A stretch of DNA of 64,000 bases from Plectosphaerella cucumerina (taxonomy: Eukaryota > Ascomycota > Sordariomycetes > Glomerellales > Plectosphaerellaceae), in assembly GCA_020746995.1 (NCBI GenBank), contig JAGPXD010000002.1:2046001-2110000 (forward strand). Reading direction: 5' to 3'. The notes under the pieces are model-generated. The model was not told the origin of the DNA. It made no database searches and worked only from the letters and a program-made list of their open reading frames with translations. Each line of letters starts with the position of its first letter. The stretch's first letter is position 1. A program made the position numbers and the translations under genes. This document shows positions 34,821 through 46,791 of the stretch, one piece after another.

Positions 34821-36572
34821 CTAGATCGGGACCTTGGGGGCCACCTTGCGCCAGAACTCACACCGCTTCTCCAGGTGCTCCAGCTTGACCGTGCTGAAGC
34901 CCTCGTTGTCGAGGACCCAGCCCTCGCCGTCCTTGAGGCTGGGAACGCCGGCGACGTCGGCGGGCGTCAGCTTCAGGGCGTTGGGGTCGCCCGTCATGAA
35001 GAAGGAGGCAAAGGCGCCTGGGATGGTCAGCGAGTGTCAGATGAGAGCCTATGGAGGCAGACTTACCGGCGTAGCCACGGTAGCGAAGAGGATCCGTTGT
35101 CTGCTCGGGGTTGATGCGGTTCCACTGCGTCTCGTTAGCACATGTCCAGCACTCTCCAACTAACAGTCGACTCACCCAGAACACGTCGCTCGCGTGCTTG
35201 GACGGCGTCATGGCATACTCGCCAAGCCAGCTACCCTTGGGCGCCGAGTTGGCGAACCACATAGCCGGGCAGCTCAGGACCGAGTCGCGGAAGATAAGTC
35301 CCGCGCGAACATAGGTCGTGTTGTACGTGACCGTCTCCGTCTCCCCGGCAGGCGGGTAGTGACGCTTGACGGCCTCAATCTCGCACTCGCTAAAGGACGG
35401 CAGGTATCCACGCAGCCACTTGTCGAACGAAGCATCGCTCGAGTTAAACGCCGGGGTTCCAGTGTCGACATCGCGCGCCAGGCCAGGCGGGACAAAGTTC
35501 TCGCCTTCCTGGGTGTTGTGCATCGCAAAGGCTACCTCCATGTTGACGCCCGCCTTGCCGGCAGCCACAGCCGAGAGAGGCTCACGAAGGAACTCGCCGT
35601 CAATAACAGGTCCCCACGTGAAGCTCGAAGTGGTAAACTGATGAGAGCCCGAGATGAACAGGCTCGCGTCGCGGATAGTCTGGACGTCAAGAGCCTTGAG
35701 GCAACGAAGGCTATCAGGGCCAGCACAGCCAGTCCGTTCGGCCAGGGTGTTGTACACATCCTGCGCCTCGGGGCTATCATACTTGTACGTCTTTGACCAA
35801 AAGGGACTGTTGGACATGGCTCTCTTGAACAGCTTCGGCTCGCCGCCTCGGGAGATGGATTGGGCGACGACGCTGCCGCCACCAGCTGACTGGCCCCAGA
35901 CGGTGATGTTGTCCGGGTCGCCGCCGAAGGCGCGGGCATGCTTGCTGGCCCACTTGATGACGGCTTCCTGGTCGAGAAGGCCCGGGTTGAGGTCGGAGGA
36001 GGCGTCGTCGGCGATTTCCTTGCCGGGGAGGAAGCCGAAGGCGTTGGTGCGGTAGTTGGGGTAGATGAAGATCATGTCGGATGACTCGGAGACGTTGAGG
36101 ATGGGGTAGGCTGAGGGTGGGATGGTGAAGTAGGCCGAGCCCTGGATGTAGCCGCCACCGTAGAATGTCACGACTACGGGGCGAAGAGGCTGGTCCTTGG
36201 TCCAGGGGCGGGAGTAGAGGCCAAGGTAGAGACAGTCCTCGGAACCGTTCACCTGCTATGAGTCAGAGAGGTGTATGGTAGAGGATGGAACATGCTTACC
36301 GTCCGCTGCACGCACATATCGAAAGGCTGGCTCGAGTCGTAGGGCGACTGGACGGGCGCCGGCGGCTGAGGCCCGCGGAACCTGTTCTCGCCAATGGGCG
36401 GCGCGGCGTAGGGGATCTTCTGCCAGTACGAGATGTTGTGGCGGGACGAGTACGCGCCCTGGAAGGAGCCGTAGTCAAGCTCGGCGAGGAGCTGCGGCGT
36501 CGGCTGCTGGGCCATGACGGCCTGGCTCGCCGCGAGGACGGCGGCCGCGCAACGAAGAACGGACGACAGCAT
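34821..36572 (-). CDS. Secreted type-B carboxylesterase
   Basis: Four exons: 36300-36572, 35176-36252, 35067-35124 (58 nt) and 34821-35017, with introns 47, 51 and 49 nt, 534 residues. The start follows a leader with in-frame upstream ATG 36635; 36572 is chosen because the signal peptide (SSVLRCAAAVLAASQAVMA) begins there. Family motifs: IPYAAPPIGENRFRGPQPP, NGSEDCLYLGLY, the oxyanion segment TFYGGGYIQGSA, the nucleophile elbow VWGQSAGGGSVV, and CAMHNTQEGE-type C-terminal acid region (AFAMHNTQEGEN). The last two exons restore GAFASFFMTGDPNALKL and the end APKVPI, typical of fungal members. It is an extracellular esterase, substrate unknown. Confidence 0.93.
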
Positions 36573-37404
36573 ATTTGGCAGTGGGACGTTGAAAAGCACT
36601 AGCCCTCGAGAACCGACAACGCCGTTTTCTAGCACCAGAGCCGGGCTTTATCACTCGACGAGGTCGCATGGGTCCGGCCTCGGCTCGAAATATGTCGAGG
36701 CCGAGTGCGGGCGGGATGCCCCAGGAATTGGGCATAGTTTGTGGGGAAGACGCGGGGGCTGCGGGGGCTTCCAGGGGGTTGTCGGCTTTCGATGCACCGA
36801 GCTTTTGGAGGCATCGGGCCAGGGGAGATTGGGTGTGCCGGCGAATCAGCCACGTCCGGGGTCGACGAGTCAGGCATCGATGCCCCGGAGGCACGGGACT
36901 GAACGGGGAAGATGCCCAACAGGGACAGGCCTCGGGGCGGAGATGAGCACGCCTCGTGGAGTCGTGGGAGAAGTCTCGTGGCTCGGATGGGGCCGAGGGG
37001 TTGGAGCTTGGAAGTAGCCACCCATCTCCGAGGGTGCCGGGGGATGGGGATGCACGTCAAGGCATGTCAATGCGTGAGGTGGTCAAGGTGGCGACGGGTC
37101 GGCTGTGTACTATTGGGAGACTTTATTGTCGTCGCCGTCACCAGACGTACGGGAACTCGAGATTATTTTAATATCCTGAGCTATGTCATCAACACCACGG
37201 CGTCGACAGAGCCGTATTGATCACCAAATACCTGGGTAAGATCCAGGAAGTGGTGAAGATTGTGGTGTGCCAGCTCTTCATGGCTGACGAACTTGAGGCA
37301 CATCAGATTCCCATTCTCGCATAGTTCAACCTAACAGATTATCAAAAGCAATATACTATTAGGTTGGTCCGAGCCACCGGGGTATTTAACTGCAAAGGCA
37401 GATC
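36573..37404. other. Intergenic, no gene seen
   Basis: The esterase promoter and the 3' flank of the alcohol dehydrogenase. Overlapping GC-rich open frames on both strands show no domain. Confidence 0.55.
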
Positions 37405-38531
37405 TTACACCTTGAAGGCCTTGTCAAAGTCCGTCAGGGTGAAGCGGTACCTGACCTTATTGTCCTTCACGCGCTGCACCGCCTCCCGGCAGTTCTCCTC
37501 GCTAAGCGTCAACGTCTCGATAACAGGAGCGATTCCCTTGTCAGCCGCCAGCTGAAGCAGAGCCTGCATCTCTTGCCTGTTGCCGATATGGCTCCCAGTG
37601 ATCTTGCAAGCGTTGGAGGTGAAGGCTCCAGCAGGGAGCTGAGGCAGGGGCGAATCACCAAGACCAACCATGTGAAGCTCACCGCCAATGTTGAGCGTCG
37701 ACAGCAGCGAGGGCACGTCCATCTTGTCGATGGAGTCAGTGCAGTTGAGGATGAAGTCGAAGCGGAACTGGTACTCCTTCGTCCAATCATCCTTCGAAGT
37801 GACGATGACCTCTTGAGCTCCGAGGGACTTGGCGTCCTTCTCCTTGCCGGGCGAATGCGTGAGGGCGTAGGTCTCGGCGCCGAGAGCCTTGGACCACTGC
37901 AGCCCAAGGTGACCGAGACCACCGATGCCCATGACGCCGACCTTCTTTCCTGGCCCGACGCCGGCGCGAACGAGCGGCGAGTAGGTGGTCAAACCAGCGC
38001 AAAGGAGCGGTGCAGCTTCTGCGGACTTGAGGGCGTCAGGGATGCGGAAGACGAAGTACCAATGGGCACGGATATGCGAGGCCCAGCCGCCATGCGCAGT
38101 CGAGCCGTCGGGGTACTTGGCATTGTATGTGTCTGCAATCGTCAGCCGAGATCCCCTCATGACATGTTGGAGAACATACCAACGAGGTGAGGACAGTAGT
38201 TCTCATTCTTGCTCTTGCACTGATCGCACTTCAGACAGCTCCAGACCTGCGCGCCGACGCCGACGCGGTCGCCCTCCTTGACGTCCTGGACGTTCTTGCC
38301 GACCTTGACGGCCTTGCCGACGACCTCGTGGCCGACGCACAGAGGACCCTCAAAGTCACCCCAGCCGCCGGTGACGGAGTGGACGTCGCTGCCGCAGACG
38401 CCGCAGCATTCGATTTGGATGTCGACGTCGTCGTCGGTGAAGGGCTTGGGGGTAAGTGATTGCTTCTTGAACGTTTCCCACGTCTTGGGGCTGTCGACGC
38501 AGAAGCCTTCGAAAGTGTCTGGGTATCCCAT
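37405..38531 (-). CDS. NADP-dependent zinc alcohol dehydrogenase (cinnamyl-alcohol-dehydrogenase class)
   Basis: Two exons: 38180-38531 and 37405-38132 (47 nt intron, GTATGT...GCAG), 359 residues. The medium-chain dehydrogenase layout is complete: CCGVCGSDVHS (catalytic zinc Cys46), GHEVVG, structural-zinc cysteines in CLKCDQCKSKNENYC, the Rossmann glycine pattern GIGGLGHLGLQWSKALGAE, and HIGNRQEMQ, characteristic of the CAD/ADH6-type NADP(H) subgroup. It reduces or oxidises aliphatic and aromatic aldehydes and alcohols in the cytosol. A TATATA element lies 85 bp upstream of the start. Confidence 0.94.
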
Positions 38532-38612
38532 GATGAATTCGGTCGTAGGTGTTGGTTTGATGGTGGTTTGTCGGTGATGATCCTAGAGGAAGGTCAGTTT
38601 ACTGAGGAAGAA

Positions 38613-38624
38613 GACTATATAGTC
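38613..38624 (-). promoter_or_regulatory. Likely TATA element of the alcohol dehydrogenase gene
   Basis: GACTATATAGTC, a 12 bp palindrome containing TATATA, lies about 85 bp upstream of the start codon. Confidence 0.45.
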
Positions 38625-40180
38625 GCCTGGGAGAGGGGATTGATTACAACGCAGCATCGCTCTTTCCCCTCCCGCAGACTGGTGTTGACCGGATGTTGAC
38701 ATCACTACTTTGCGCCTCAATGACGTTCAATTCGGTCTGGGCCATGTCCGAAAGTAGTCGGGTTCCACCGAAAGATTGGGTTTCGCAGCAGGCGGGAATC
38801 TCCTCAAGGGCTTATCATCGATCGATTTGGTGGGCGATGGGACGAGGATGGATGAGATGTGATGACGGCGTCCGCTGGTGCTCTTCTAGACTGTATGACG
38901 TTCCGAGCATGTGGTTCGGGCCTTTCTCTCCGAACGTGGCATCGTGCGTTAAGTCCGACGGCCACGACGGGAGCGACGGCAATTCAGCGGAGATCGATTG
39001 GGCCGGTCGGCCAGGGGTAACGAGCGGGATCTCTCGAAGTGGCGATTGCTGCTGAAATCGAAGGCTGAAATCGGAGAAGAAGGAGCGGGCGTGACAGAAG
39101 GTCGGCCACAACCTGGAAATGATTTGGGTGTTCTTGGTGTCGATACGCTTTCAGGTGATCTTGTTCGATCTCTCAGCGTTCGATCTCATAACATCAATCC
39201 AATTCCTCAGGTCAGGAATTTTGGAATTCATGAGCACCTCGAACCTGCAGTGAGCAATTCTGAGACTGGCCGTATTGAGAGATGGGAAAGGGCTTTTTGG
39301 GTCCATTCATCCCGTCGATGATGAGCTATCATGTCACGAACATGAGATGATCCACTCACTCCCTGTTGTTGGCCCGAATGCCCGTCTCATCTGACTCTTC
39401 AGCACGTCGAGAAAGTTGAAGTCATTGCCAATTGGGACTTCACATTTGATACGATCTGAGCTACCCTGCTCATACTTCGGCGGCTTTCTCGTTTTCTCCA
39501 AGGGCAGCGCTCAGTGCAACCTTGTTACCCGATGCGAACATCGTGACCTTCGCCCAGACCCTCACCACCAAACAACCATCATCTCATCATACACACCCTC
39601 TCCCTCCGCTGCCGTGCTGCCGCTGCCGATGCCACCCGCCTCGTCTCCAGACGCGGCCGGCACTCAACCCCTGCTCCCCCGCGCCCTGGACAATTGCAGT
39701 CCGGGGAAGCGCAATGCACACCATCTACATGCGGAGAAACGTGCTGTTGGAGGAAAATTGACCGGGATCACGACTGATTGATTATCCAGGGTGTCAAGGC
39801 GCCTCGCCGACCCCACCACTCCCGAAGTCCCTGTTCCAAGTAGAGACTGCGGAACCGCGCCGCCGACGCCGCGACTCGGAAAAGGCTTGTTCTTCGCGGG
39901 TGCTGCCGACACGGACGTCGCATGCAGATTGTCCCTCCTGCCCTCCTGGCTCCGCTCGATGCTTGTTTCACGCGCCCGGCCCTGGAAGATCGACACGCCC
40001 TCCAATGAACGCGTCTCCTCGCCCGGGGGAGACCCATGCCTTCATTGGGGGAACATTTTGAACGGCCTTGGCTTGGAAGCGTATAGATGAGGCAAGGCCG
40101 GGGGCGGTCACGGGGCCCGGACATGTCTCCCTGCGCCATTGTGGGCACTGGTGAGGAGATGTCCAGGGGAGGATTATGGT

Positions 40181-40187
40181 TATTATA
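40181..40187 (+). promoter_or_regulatory. Likely TATA element of the pectate lyase gene
   Basis: TATTATAAG lies about 110 bp upstream of the ATG and is followed by a C/T-rich leader. Confidence 0.4.
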
Positions 40188-40294
40188 AGCTTGAAGTCCC
40201 TACGGACGATCTGTCAGACGAACTCTGTGTTTCTCGTCACCCTAACCTCCATACCATCCGTCCTTACCTCCATCTTCCACGTCCTACATTCACC

Positions 40295-41518
40295 ATGAAG
40301 TTCTCCGGACTTGCTCACCTGGCCCTCCTGGCCTCCGTCGTCTCGGCCAGCCCGACCAAGGTCATTGAGAAGCGTGCTGCCATCAACGACCCCTGCAACA
40401 TCGGCTACTGCACACAGAACGGCGGGTAAGCATCAGACACTCTTCCTGTCCAAAGACCCTTACCAACATCGACAGCACAACCGGAGGCGCTGGAGGCAAG
40501 ACCGTCACCGTCACCACCCTCGACCAACTCCAGGCTGCCGTCACCGGCAACGATGCCGCCATTGTCGTCGTCCAGGGCAAGATCACCGGTGCCGCCAAGG
40601 TCACCGTTGGCTCTAACAAGACCATCGTCGGAAAGTCCGGCAGCGGTATGTTTTCCCATCCACCTACTTTTGACCCTCTCAACTGACTCCATCAGCCCTC
40701 GAGGGCATCGGCCTGACCCTGCTCGGCCAGAAGAACGTCATCATCCGTAACATGGCCATCAGCAAGGTCAAGGCCGCCTGGGGTGATGCCATCACCATCA
40801 ACCTCTCCAAGAACGTCTGGGTCGACCACTGCGACCTGTCCGCCACCAGGGAGGGCAACAAGGACGAGCACGACGGCCTGGTTGACCTGTCCCACGCCGC
40901 CGACTTTGTGACCATTTCTCACAACTACTTCCATGACCACGTCAGTCCCCCCTTCCCGTCTGCCGGATGTCACACTGACCCTCCTTAGTCCAAGGGCTCC
41001 CTCGTCGGCCACTCGGACAAGAACGGCGCCGAGGACAAGGGCACCCTTCGGGTCACCTACGCCAACAACCACTGGTTCAACATCCGCAGCCGCGGCCCCC
41101 TCCTCCGCTTCGGAACCGCCCACATCTACAAGTAAGCCAAGGTCTCCCCCATGCCTGAAGCACTCCACTGACATCCTCAGCTCCTACTTCGACACCATGG
41201 ACACCGGCCTCAACTCCCGCATGGGCGCCCAGGCCCTGATCCAGAGCTCCCTGTACGAGAACAGCGGCACCAAGGCCATCTTCTCCGAGTCCAGCAGCGA
41301 GATTGGGTGAGTGTTCCATTTCCTGGGTTGCAGAACAAGCCTAACATGTGTCCAGCTATGTCGTCGCCGAGGACGTCGTTCTCACCGGAAAGAGCCAGAA
41401 CCAGGCTCAGAAGGGCACCCTGACCGCCAAGAGCCCGCCTTACACCTACTCACTGGTCGGCTCGGCCAACGTCAAGGCTGCCGTCGTCGGCAAGTCTGGC
41501 CAGACTCTGGGCTTCTAA
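40295..41518 (+). CDS. Secreted pectate lyase, polysaccharide lyase family 1
   Basis: Six exons: 40295-40425, 40476-40645, 40696-40940, 40989-41131, 41181-41306 and 41356-41518, all introns 48-50 nt, 325 residues. A signal peptide (MKFSGLAHLALLASVVSA) is followed by a short propeptide ending in EKR, a Kex2-type site. Parallel beta-helix hallmarks of PL1 follow: VGSNKTIVGKSGSA, NVIIRNMAISKV, NVWVDHCDLSA, DGLVDLSHAADFVTISHNYFHDH, GSLVGHSD, and IRSRGPLLRFGTAHIYNSYF with the catalytic-region Arg. Calcium-dependent beta-elimination of polygalacturonate outside the cell is the family reaction. It suggests growth on or in plant tissue. Confidence 0.96.
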
Positions 41519-42422
41519 AGGAAGGTTAGCTGGGGAGATGTTGGGTATGACCTTGGGTTTCTAGTACATACTTGAATGAGGCCAGTGAGGCAGTACATAT
41601 AAAAAGACCTTATGTGAACTCTGCAGGCCAGGAAGGATCATGTTAAAGCGCGTACTGCAGTTTACTCAGGTGGTCCCGCTCGATGAAGTTGACGCGGTCT
41701 TTTACGCGGTCTTCGAAGTTTACGCGGGAAAATGGTGATCCAATATCTGACAGGCCACCCCTTGGCATAAGCACACAGCCATGATAGCAAGAGGTCGGAT
41801 TTGTATGTTCATCTCGCAATCTGCATTACCTGCATTGAATGTAACCCCACAGTACGCGTATGACATTCGGGAAGTCCAAATTGATCCTGCCCAGCATTAG
41901 ACCCTGAGTAAGACTTTACCCCCAGAAGCATATCCGCGGACCGCAACTTACTTGCAACCACTCATTGAAGACAAGAGGACCGCAAGTTGCCGAGTATCTA
42001 CTTCGAAGCCGTGGGTTGGTGATTCATGCACCTAATCGGCAGCGGCCGACTGTCGCCTATATGCCCAATCACGAGGATCCTCACAACTCAGCATTCGACA
42101 GTTGCATGAAGATGCTCGCCGCTCCTTTCCATTTTGAGATCTTGGAAGAACATCGCAACGGCACTCCACATGATGATGAGTTCTCTGCTGCGCGAAAGCG
42201 ATACATGGGCTGCGGCGGATTCGACTGAGGGGCATCTCTCCCCAAGCCTTGTTCCGTGACGAGTCGACGACTGGACATGTGTGTCCGAGTAGGTAGCTCA
42301 GTAGTATAAGATAACCACCAGCTGCCCCTTTCCAGTCTCAATCTTCACTCTCATCTCTTCAACAGCATCGATATCTCTCAGACTCAGAAGACTCAGCATT
42401 CCCGCTCTCCAAACCATCCATC
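41519..42422. other. Intergenic, no gene seen
   Basis: Between the pectate lyase and the effector candidate. A TATAAGATAA element at 42305-42314, about 115 bp upstream of the next start, probably serves as the TATA box. An open frame around 41965-42228 lacks an ATG until 42061 and has no domain. Confidence 0.5.
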
Positions 42423-43181
42423 ATGAAGTTCACTCTCCCCGTTCTGGCTCTCTTTGCCACTGCCGTAAGTACCTTGGCCCCTTCGAACGCAACTTGATTG
42501 ACTCACCATTCGCAATCAAGATCACCGGCGCCGCTCTTCCCGAGGAAGACAGCATGGCCCTCCGCCGCGGTGAAGCGGCCACCCTCGACGGCTTCTCCAT
42601 TGACTCCCTCGAGGTTAAGGACGAGCGTTTCGGCGACCGAATCTTCCGCGGCACAGCCAAGGAGGTCTATGAGGAGATGAACAGCCTCAAGCCCGAGCTC
42701 TTCACCGAGGATTTTGACAATGTTGTCGACGACGTCTCCGACGGCACCTCGATCGCAAAGCGCCAAGGAGTAAGTCTTTGCTGAATTCCGTCAGATTTCC
42801 CCTTGGTGCACTAACACCAATGCCAGTACAACTGCAACTGGGACAACGGCAGCCCAGTCAACAGCCGCAGGGATTGCGACGAGGGTCTCCGTTACCTTCG
42901 CGCTCTCGGACAAGCGCAGTGCGGCGCCAACGCGGGAACCTGCGCCCGGGTCAGCTGCTCTTGGAACTGTGGGATGTGGCTCTGCAACAAGGTAGGAGAC
43001 GGTGGTCCCCGAGAAATGACGAGAATATGACAATTAACCCTCTTCACAGAGGACGGTGCACCACTGGGTGCGCTGTGGTTCAATTGCCAACGACATCTCC
43101 TTCATCATGGACCAGTGCAATCGCCGCGGCCGTCGCGACTTTTCTACCCACTACATTGGCCTCCGATGGGACTCCTGCTAA
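42423..43181 (+). CDS. Small secreted cysteine-rich protein with Kex2-type propeptide (candidate effector)
   Basis: Four exons: 42423-42464, 42521-42769, 42827-42991 and 43050-43181 (introns 56-58 nt), 195 residues. A signal peptide (MKFTLPVLALFATAITGAAL) is split by the first intron. An acidic pro-region of about 75 residues ends in SIAKRQG, a Kex2-type KR site. The predicted mature domain of about 98 residues has ten cysteines. Its centre, CARVSCSWNCGMWLCN, resembles a motif common in fungal secreted proteins. No enzymatic motif is seen. Intron 2 falls just after the KR site, so pro-region and mature domain are encoded on separate exons. An apoplastic role in host or microbial interaction is inferred. 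Confidence 0.83.
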
Positions 43182-43865
43182 GTGCCTGAAGGTTCCATAT
43201 TAACGGACTATTCTTTCGAGATATCGACATCCCGACATCGCCTTCGGCAACGTTACTCACACCATCCTGGCCACCTTAAGATCAGGGGATTCGGAGGAAG
43301 TAGTTTCTTCTTGGCCTGTCCTTCCTGTCCTTCCTGTCCTTCCTGTCCTTCCTGTCCTTCCTGTCCTTCCTCTCTTTTCTGCCGGACCTCTCCTCAAAGA
43401 ACATATATACATCAGCCTATTACTAGGATATTATCAACTTTTCGTACAAATTCTTCAGCTTTGAATGCGGATAACAAATAAGCTGTGATGTCTATCCCAT
43501 CGCTTTCTGGATCCCTGTTCTTGATCCGGAGAATGACCTTATCTCCACTCGACTTCCAGGTTGTTTTAGCGCCAAGCTGATTCGTCGCGGATGGACCGTG
43601 CTGCCACCCTGGGTTTCAGGTTCACTCTTCCGGGTTGGTTCCAGCAACCATGCTGAACACAAACAACCTGGCGCTTTCACTTCTACATCTCATTCGATCA
43701 TTGAAATATCTCTCGCCTTCTGTTTTCGACCCAAGAGACTGGTGAGTGGCAGATTCGGCCTCGGCAACCATCTTGCGCACCTCTCCTCGCCAATCCCTGC
43801 CCAAGCGACACACGTCGCCCGAGTCAGTCCCCAAATTGCGTCGAGACACATCTTCTCAACTCATC
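43182..43865. other. Intergenic with 9-bp minisatellite, no gene seen
   Basis: Holds the effector 3' flank, a CTTCCTGTC minisatellite and the leader of the next gene. Confidence 0.6.
43321..43374. repeat. 9-bp minisatellite (CTTCCTGTC)
   Basis: Five exact head-to-tail copies of CTTCCTGTC (43321-43365) and a sixth imperfect copy ending CTCTC. It is pyrimidine-only apart from one G per unit and lies 140 bp past the effector stop codon. Confidence 0.93.
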
Positions 43866-45047
43866 ATGTCGGCGCCCAACCTCCCCAAGACAATCCGTGC
43901 CTGGACGATCCCAAAGTCCGGCCAGCCGCGCGACGCGCTCCTCCTGCGCACCGACTTTCCCGGCCCCAAGCCGCCCAGCGGTGATGCCCTGGTGGTGCGC
44001 GTGTCGCACGCCGCCCTCAACCCGGCCGACCTCAAGGTCGTCATCACAAGCCCCTTGCAGGACCTCCTCAGGCTACTGCGCGGCGTCGCTGTCCCGGGCA
44101 TGGACTTCGCCGGCGAAGTCGTGGCTGTGGGGCCTCAGGCGCCCGCCCACTTGGCTGCGCCGGGCACGCGCGTCTGTGGTGCCTACAACGCAGCGCCCAT
44201 CGTCTGGGGCAACGGAACCCTGGCCGAGTACATCACTGTTCCCGCAAGCGTGGTGGCACAACAGCCGCCCGGCTGGACCGGCGGCGCGGCGGCGGGCTTG
44301 GGCGGCATCGCGGGCCAGACGGCGGAGGCGATTATGCGCAATGCCCGCGTACAGCCGGGCTGGCGAGTGCTTCTTGTAGGCATCAGCGGAGGCGTGGGGT
44401 CAATTCTTGTCCAGATGCTCAAAAGTGCCGGCGCCGTGGTCTTCGGGGTGTGCTCGGAGAGCAACGCGGCAATGGCCAAGAGCCTCGGTGCGGACGAGGT
44501 TTGTTCTTACCTTACGATCCGACTGCGGCCACACATCGAATGGGCATGGTGCTGACATTATCCTCCAGGTGATTGACTACACGGTGCACAAGCCTCTCCA
44601 CGCATTTCTGACACAGGAATACCGCGATAAACCCTTCGATGTGATCATCGATTGCGCTGGCAGTTATGACCTATTCGAACCGGCGAAGCACTTCCTAAAC
44701 CCCGGCTCGCTTTTCATCACCATCGTAGGGGGCGTGGGCATTCTGCAGAACCTGGAGTACATTATCAGGGATCATCTGTTGCCCCATGCTTTGGGCGGCT
44801 TTCCCTCTTACTTCCGTTCCGTCATGCTCAGCCCTACAGGCGAGTTCGCTCGAGCCGCCACACAGACTGCAGCGGAGGGCAAGGTCACCCAGTGTCCTGT
44901 TGATTCCGAGTATGCAATGGAGAATGCAGTTGAGGTGGGTTACACTAACAGGAAGTCTGCATATGGATGCTAACCTTGGAGTAGGCTTACGAGAAACTCG
45001 AGACTTCACGGGCTAAGGGCAAAATCATCGTCAAGGTGCACTCGTAG
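43866..45047 (+). CDS. Medium-chain dehydrogenase/reductase, quinone-oxidoreductase-like (non-zinc)
   Basis: Three exons: 43866-44498, 44569-44934 and 44985-45047 (introns 70 and 50 nt), 353 residues. The GroES-like N-terminal domain (VSHAALNPADLKVV, PGMDFAGEVVAVG) lacks the zinc-ligand cysteines of true alcohol dehydrogenases. The cofactor domain contains VLLVGISGGVGSILVQMLKSAGA (Rossmann Gly motif) and continues across the first splice as GADEVIDYT, typical of NADPH-quinone oxidoreductases and RTN4IP1-like enzymes. The C-terminus KGKIIVKV is also family-like. It is probably a cytosolic or mitochondrial NADPH-dependent reductase; the substrate is unknown. Confidence 0.9.
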
Positions 45048-45510
45048 AAAGGGTCTGCCTCCAGGGGCCAGCTGGAACTTTGGCTAGCAGGGCCGGGAAA
45101 GACTGTGTTAGCCTGAAATAACGCTTGACCTTGCAAACAGTCTTGCCGCTCAAGTGAAATATGACACCACGGCCACAGCCCAGTTGTGTCCAGGTGACCT
45201 CCTTGGTATTTCCCCGTCTCGTCAACACCGACGTTCTGGCATGCGCCGCCACCTTAGGCGCAAGCACGCAGACCTTCAGCTACCTAGCTTGCCAACGGTT
45301 TCAATGAACAGCCCAGAGCCCTGGGATCAGGCCGTGGGTAGAAATAAGCAGACTCACATCCTTCACACATCCTTGACTAGAGTAAAGACAGTGTACAGAG
45401 CCTTTTCACTGCCCCTTTCCAGGCCCATGGCCTTCCATCTCTACCATTCTTGACCACACTAGGTGTTCAACAACAGAAGACTACTCAAGAATATCTATTT
45501 TCCGCGAGAA
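45048..45510. other. Intergenic between convergent genes
   Basis: Holds the 3' ends of the MDR and tyrosinase genes. Nothing else was recognised. Confidence 0.55.
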
Positions 45511-46791
45511 CTAGGAAAATATCTTGTTCAGAAACAACATAACACTCGACAGCTTCTTGACAGCATCCTGGGCATCACCCGCCCCAGCCCCCTCCTGCTC
45601 AAAGTCGGCGCAAATCCGGTCACCGTGAAGGTCCAAGACCTCGGCGATGGTGACATTCTCGCGGATTCCAGCAGTCCAGAGGCTGTGGTTAAGAGTGGTC
45701 TCGTTGCCATTGTCCCCAAAATAAGGCAGGAAAGCAGAGACAGGGAGACTAGCTGGTTGATAGGCCACCGAGTCACCAGTGTGGGCGACGTTGGGACCGC
45801 CAATCGCGGTCAGGCGGGACTTATCCTTCAGCTGCCACTCCCACCAGAGACGGTCTAGGTTGTTATGGTGCATGAAGAAGAGAGGGTCGGCAGGGGATAG
45901 GGACGGGTTACCCATAGTACCACCGACAGCGACGTGACCGCCACCGTGTGGTTGCATGTCGCCGCCGAGACAGTCGCTAAAGCTGACGAAGTCTTCAAAG
46001 GCGAGGCAGGCATCGACGTAGGGCTGGGAAGTCAGCTCGAATTGGGTCTGGCTGAGTTGTCGCATCAGGCACTGGCCGGGAGGAACTCTCTCCAAGGATA
46101 TGGTCAAGTCGAACAGTTTGTCGGCAAAGGCGCCATCAATGGTGCAGTTGTTCGCGTCGACAATGCCGCTACCAAAGCCGGTGATAGGGTCTGCGCTGAA
46201 GATACTGGCCTGCTGGAGGGGACCAAGCTCAAAGTCGGACTGCTCATCCCAGTACCTGTAGGTCTGAAGTTAGTCAAGTGGCCCCTTGCTCTCTTATGAT
46301 GTTGTAGGAGGGTGTGAAATGTAACGTACGGGTAAGGACCAGTGTATCCACACTCGCTACGGAGGAGATCCTCATGAATGGAGAGGAACCAACGATGCCA
46401 GGGGAAAAAGCCACCCTTATTAGAGGTTAGTACGATGCAACTATGAGTCTGACAAGGGCTTGAACACAACATACAACGTGATGGATGAACTGAACCTGAG
46501 CAACGTGGGCAGCCTGAAGCTCGTCCCACCGGCTCTTGGCACCGGCGAAGTGCGTCTGGGAAGGTGCCTGTGCCGGGTCCATGAGGCAAAGGGTGGAGCT
46601 GATGTAGTCAGCCTTTTCAACCTCGGTGAGAGCCGTCCTGGTGAGTAGTATTAGTGTGCGGTATATACGTCACGATAGAGGCAGCGAACCACTTACCAAG
46701 GCTTGCGCAAGCTGAGATGTGTGCAGGCAGCGGAAGCCCCATGCGTGGTGGCGATAAGGATCGCGGCGGTGATTTTGAGGTATCTGGACAT
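45511..46791 (-). CDS. Secreted tyrosinase (type-3 copper oxidase)
   Basis: Four exons: 46697-46791, 46475-46637, 46330-46415 and 45511-46255 (introns 59, 59 and 74 nt), 362 residues. A signal peptide (ILIATTHGASA) precedes ACTHLSLRKPW. The CuA site is assembled across two introns: the His of QTHFAG, AAHVAQVQFIHHVGGFFPWHRWF. The CuB site is MQPHGGGHVAVGG with DPLFFMHHNNLDRLWWEWQ. The length fits short secreted fungal tyrosinases without the long C-terminal latency domain. It oxidises phenols to quinones outside the cell. A TATAT element near 46888-46893 lies about 97 bp upstream of the start. Confidence 0.94.

Larger units (their letters stand above)
38532..40294. other. Intergenic, no gene seen
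   Basis: About 1.76 kb shared by the promoters of the alcohol dehydrogenase and the pectate lyase. No coding region is supported. Confidence 0.55.

Noticed and set aside
41965..42228. 87-codon open frame upstream of the effector gene
   Set aside because: Begins at TTG; the first ATG leaves under 60 codons and no family resemblance.
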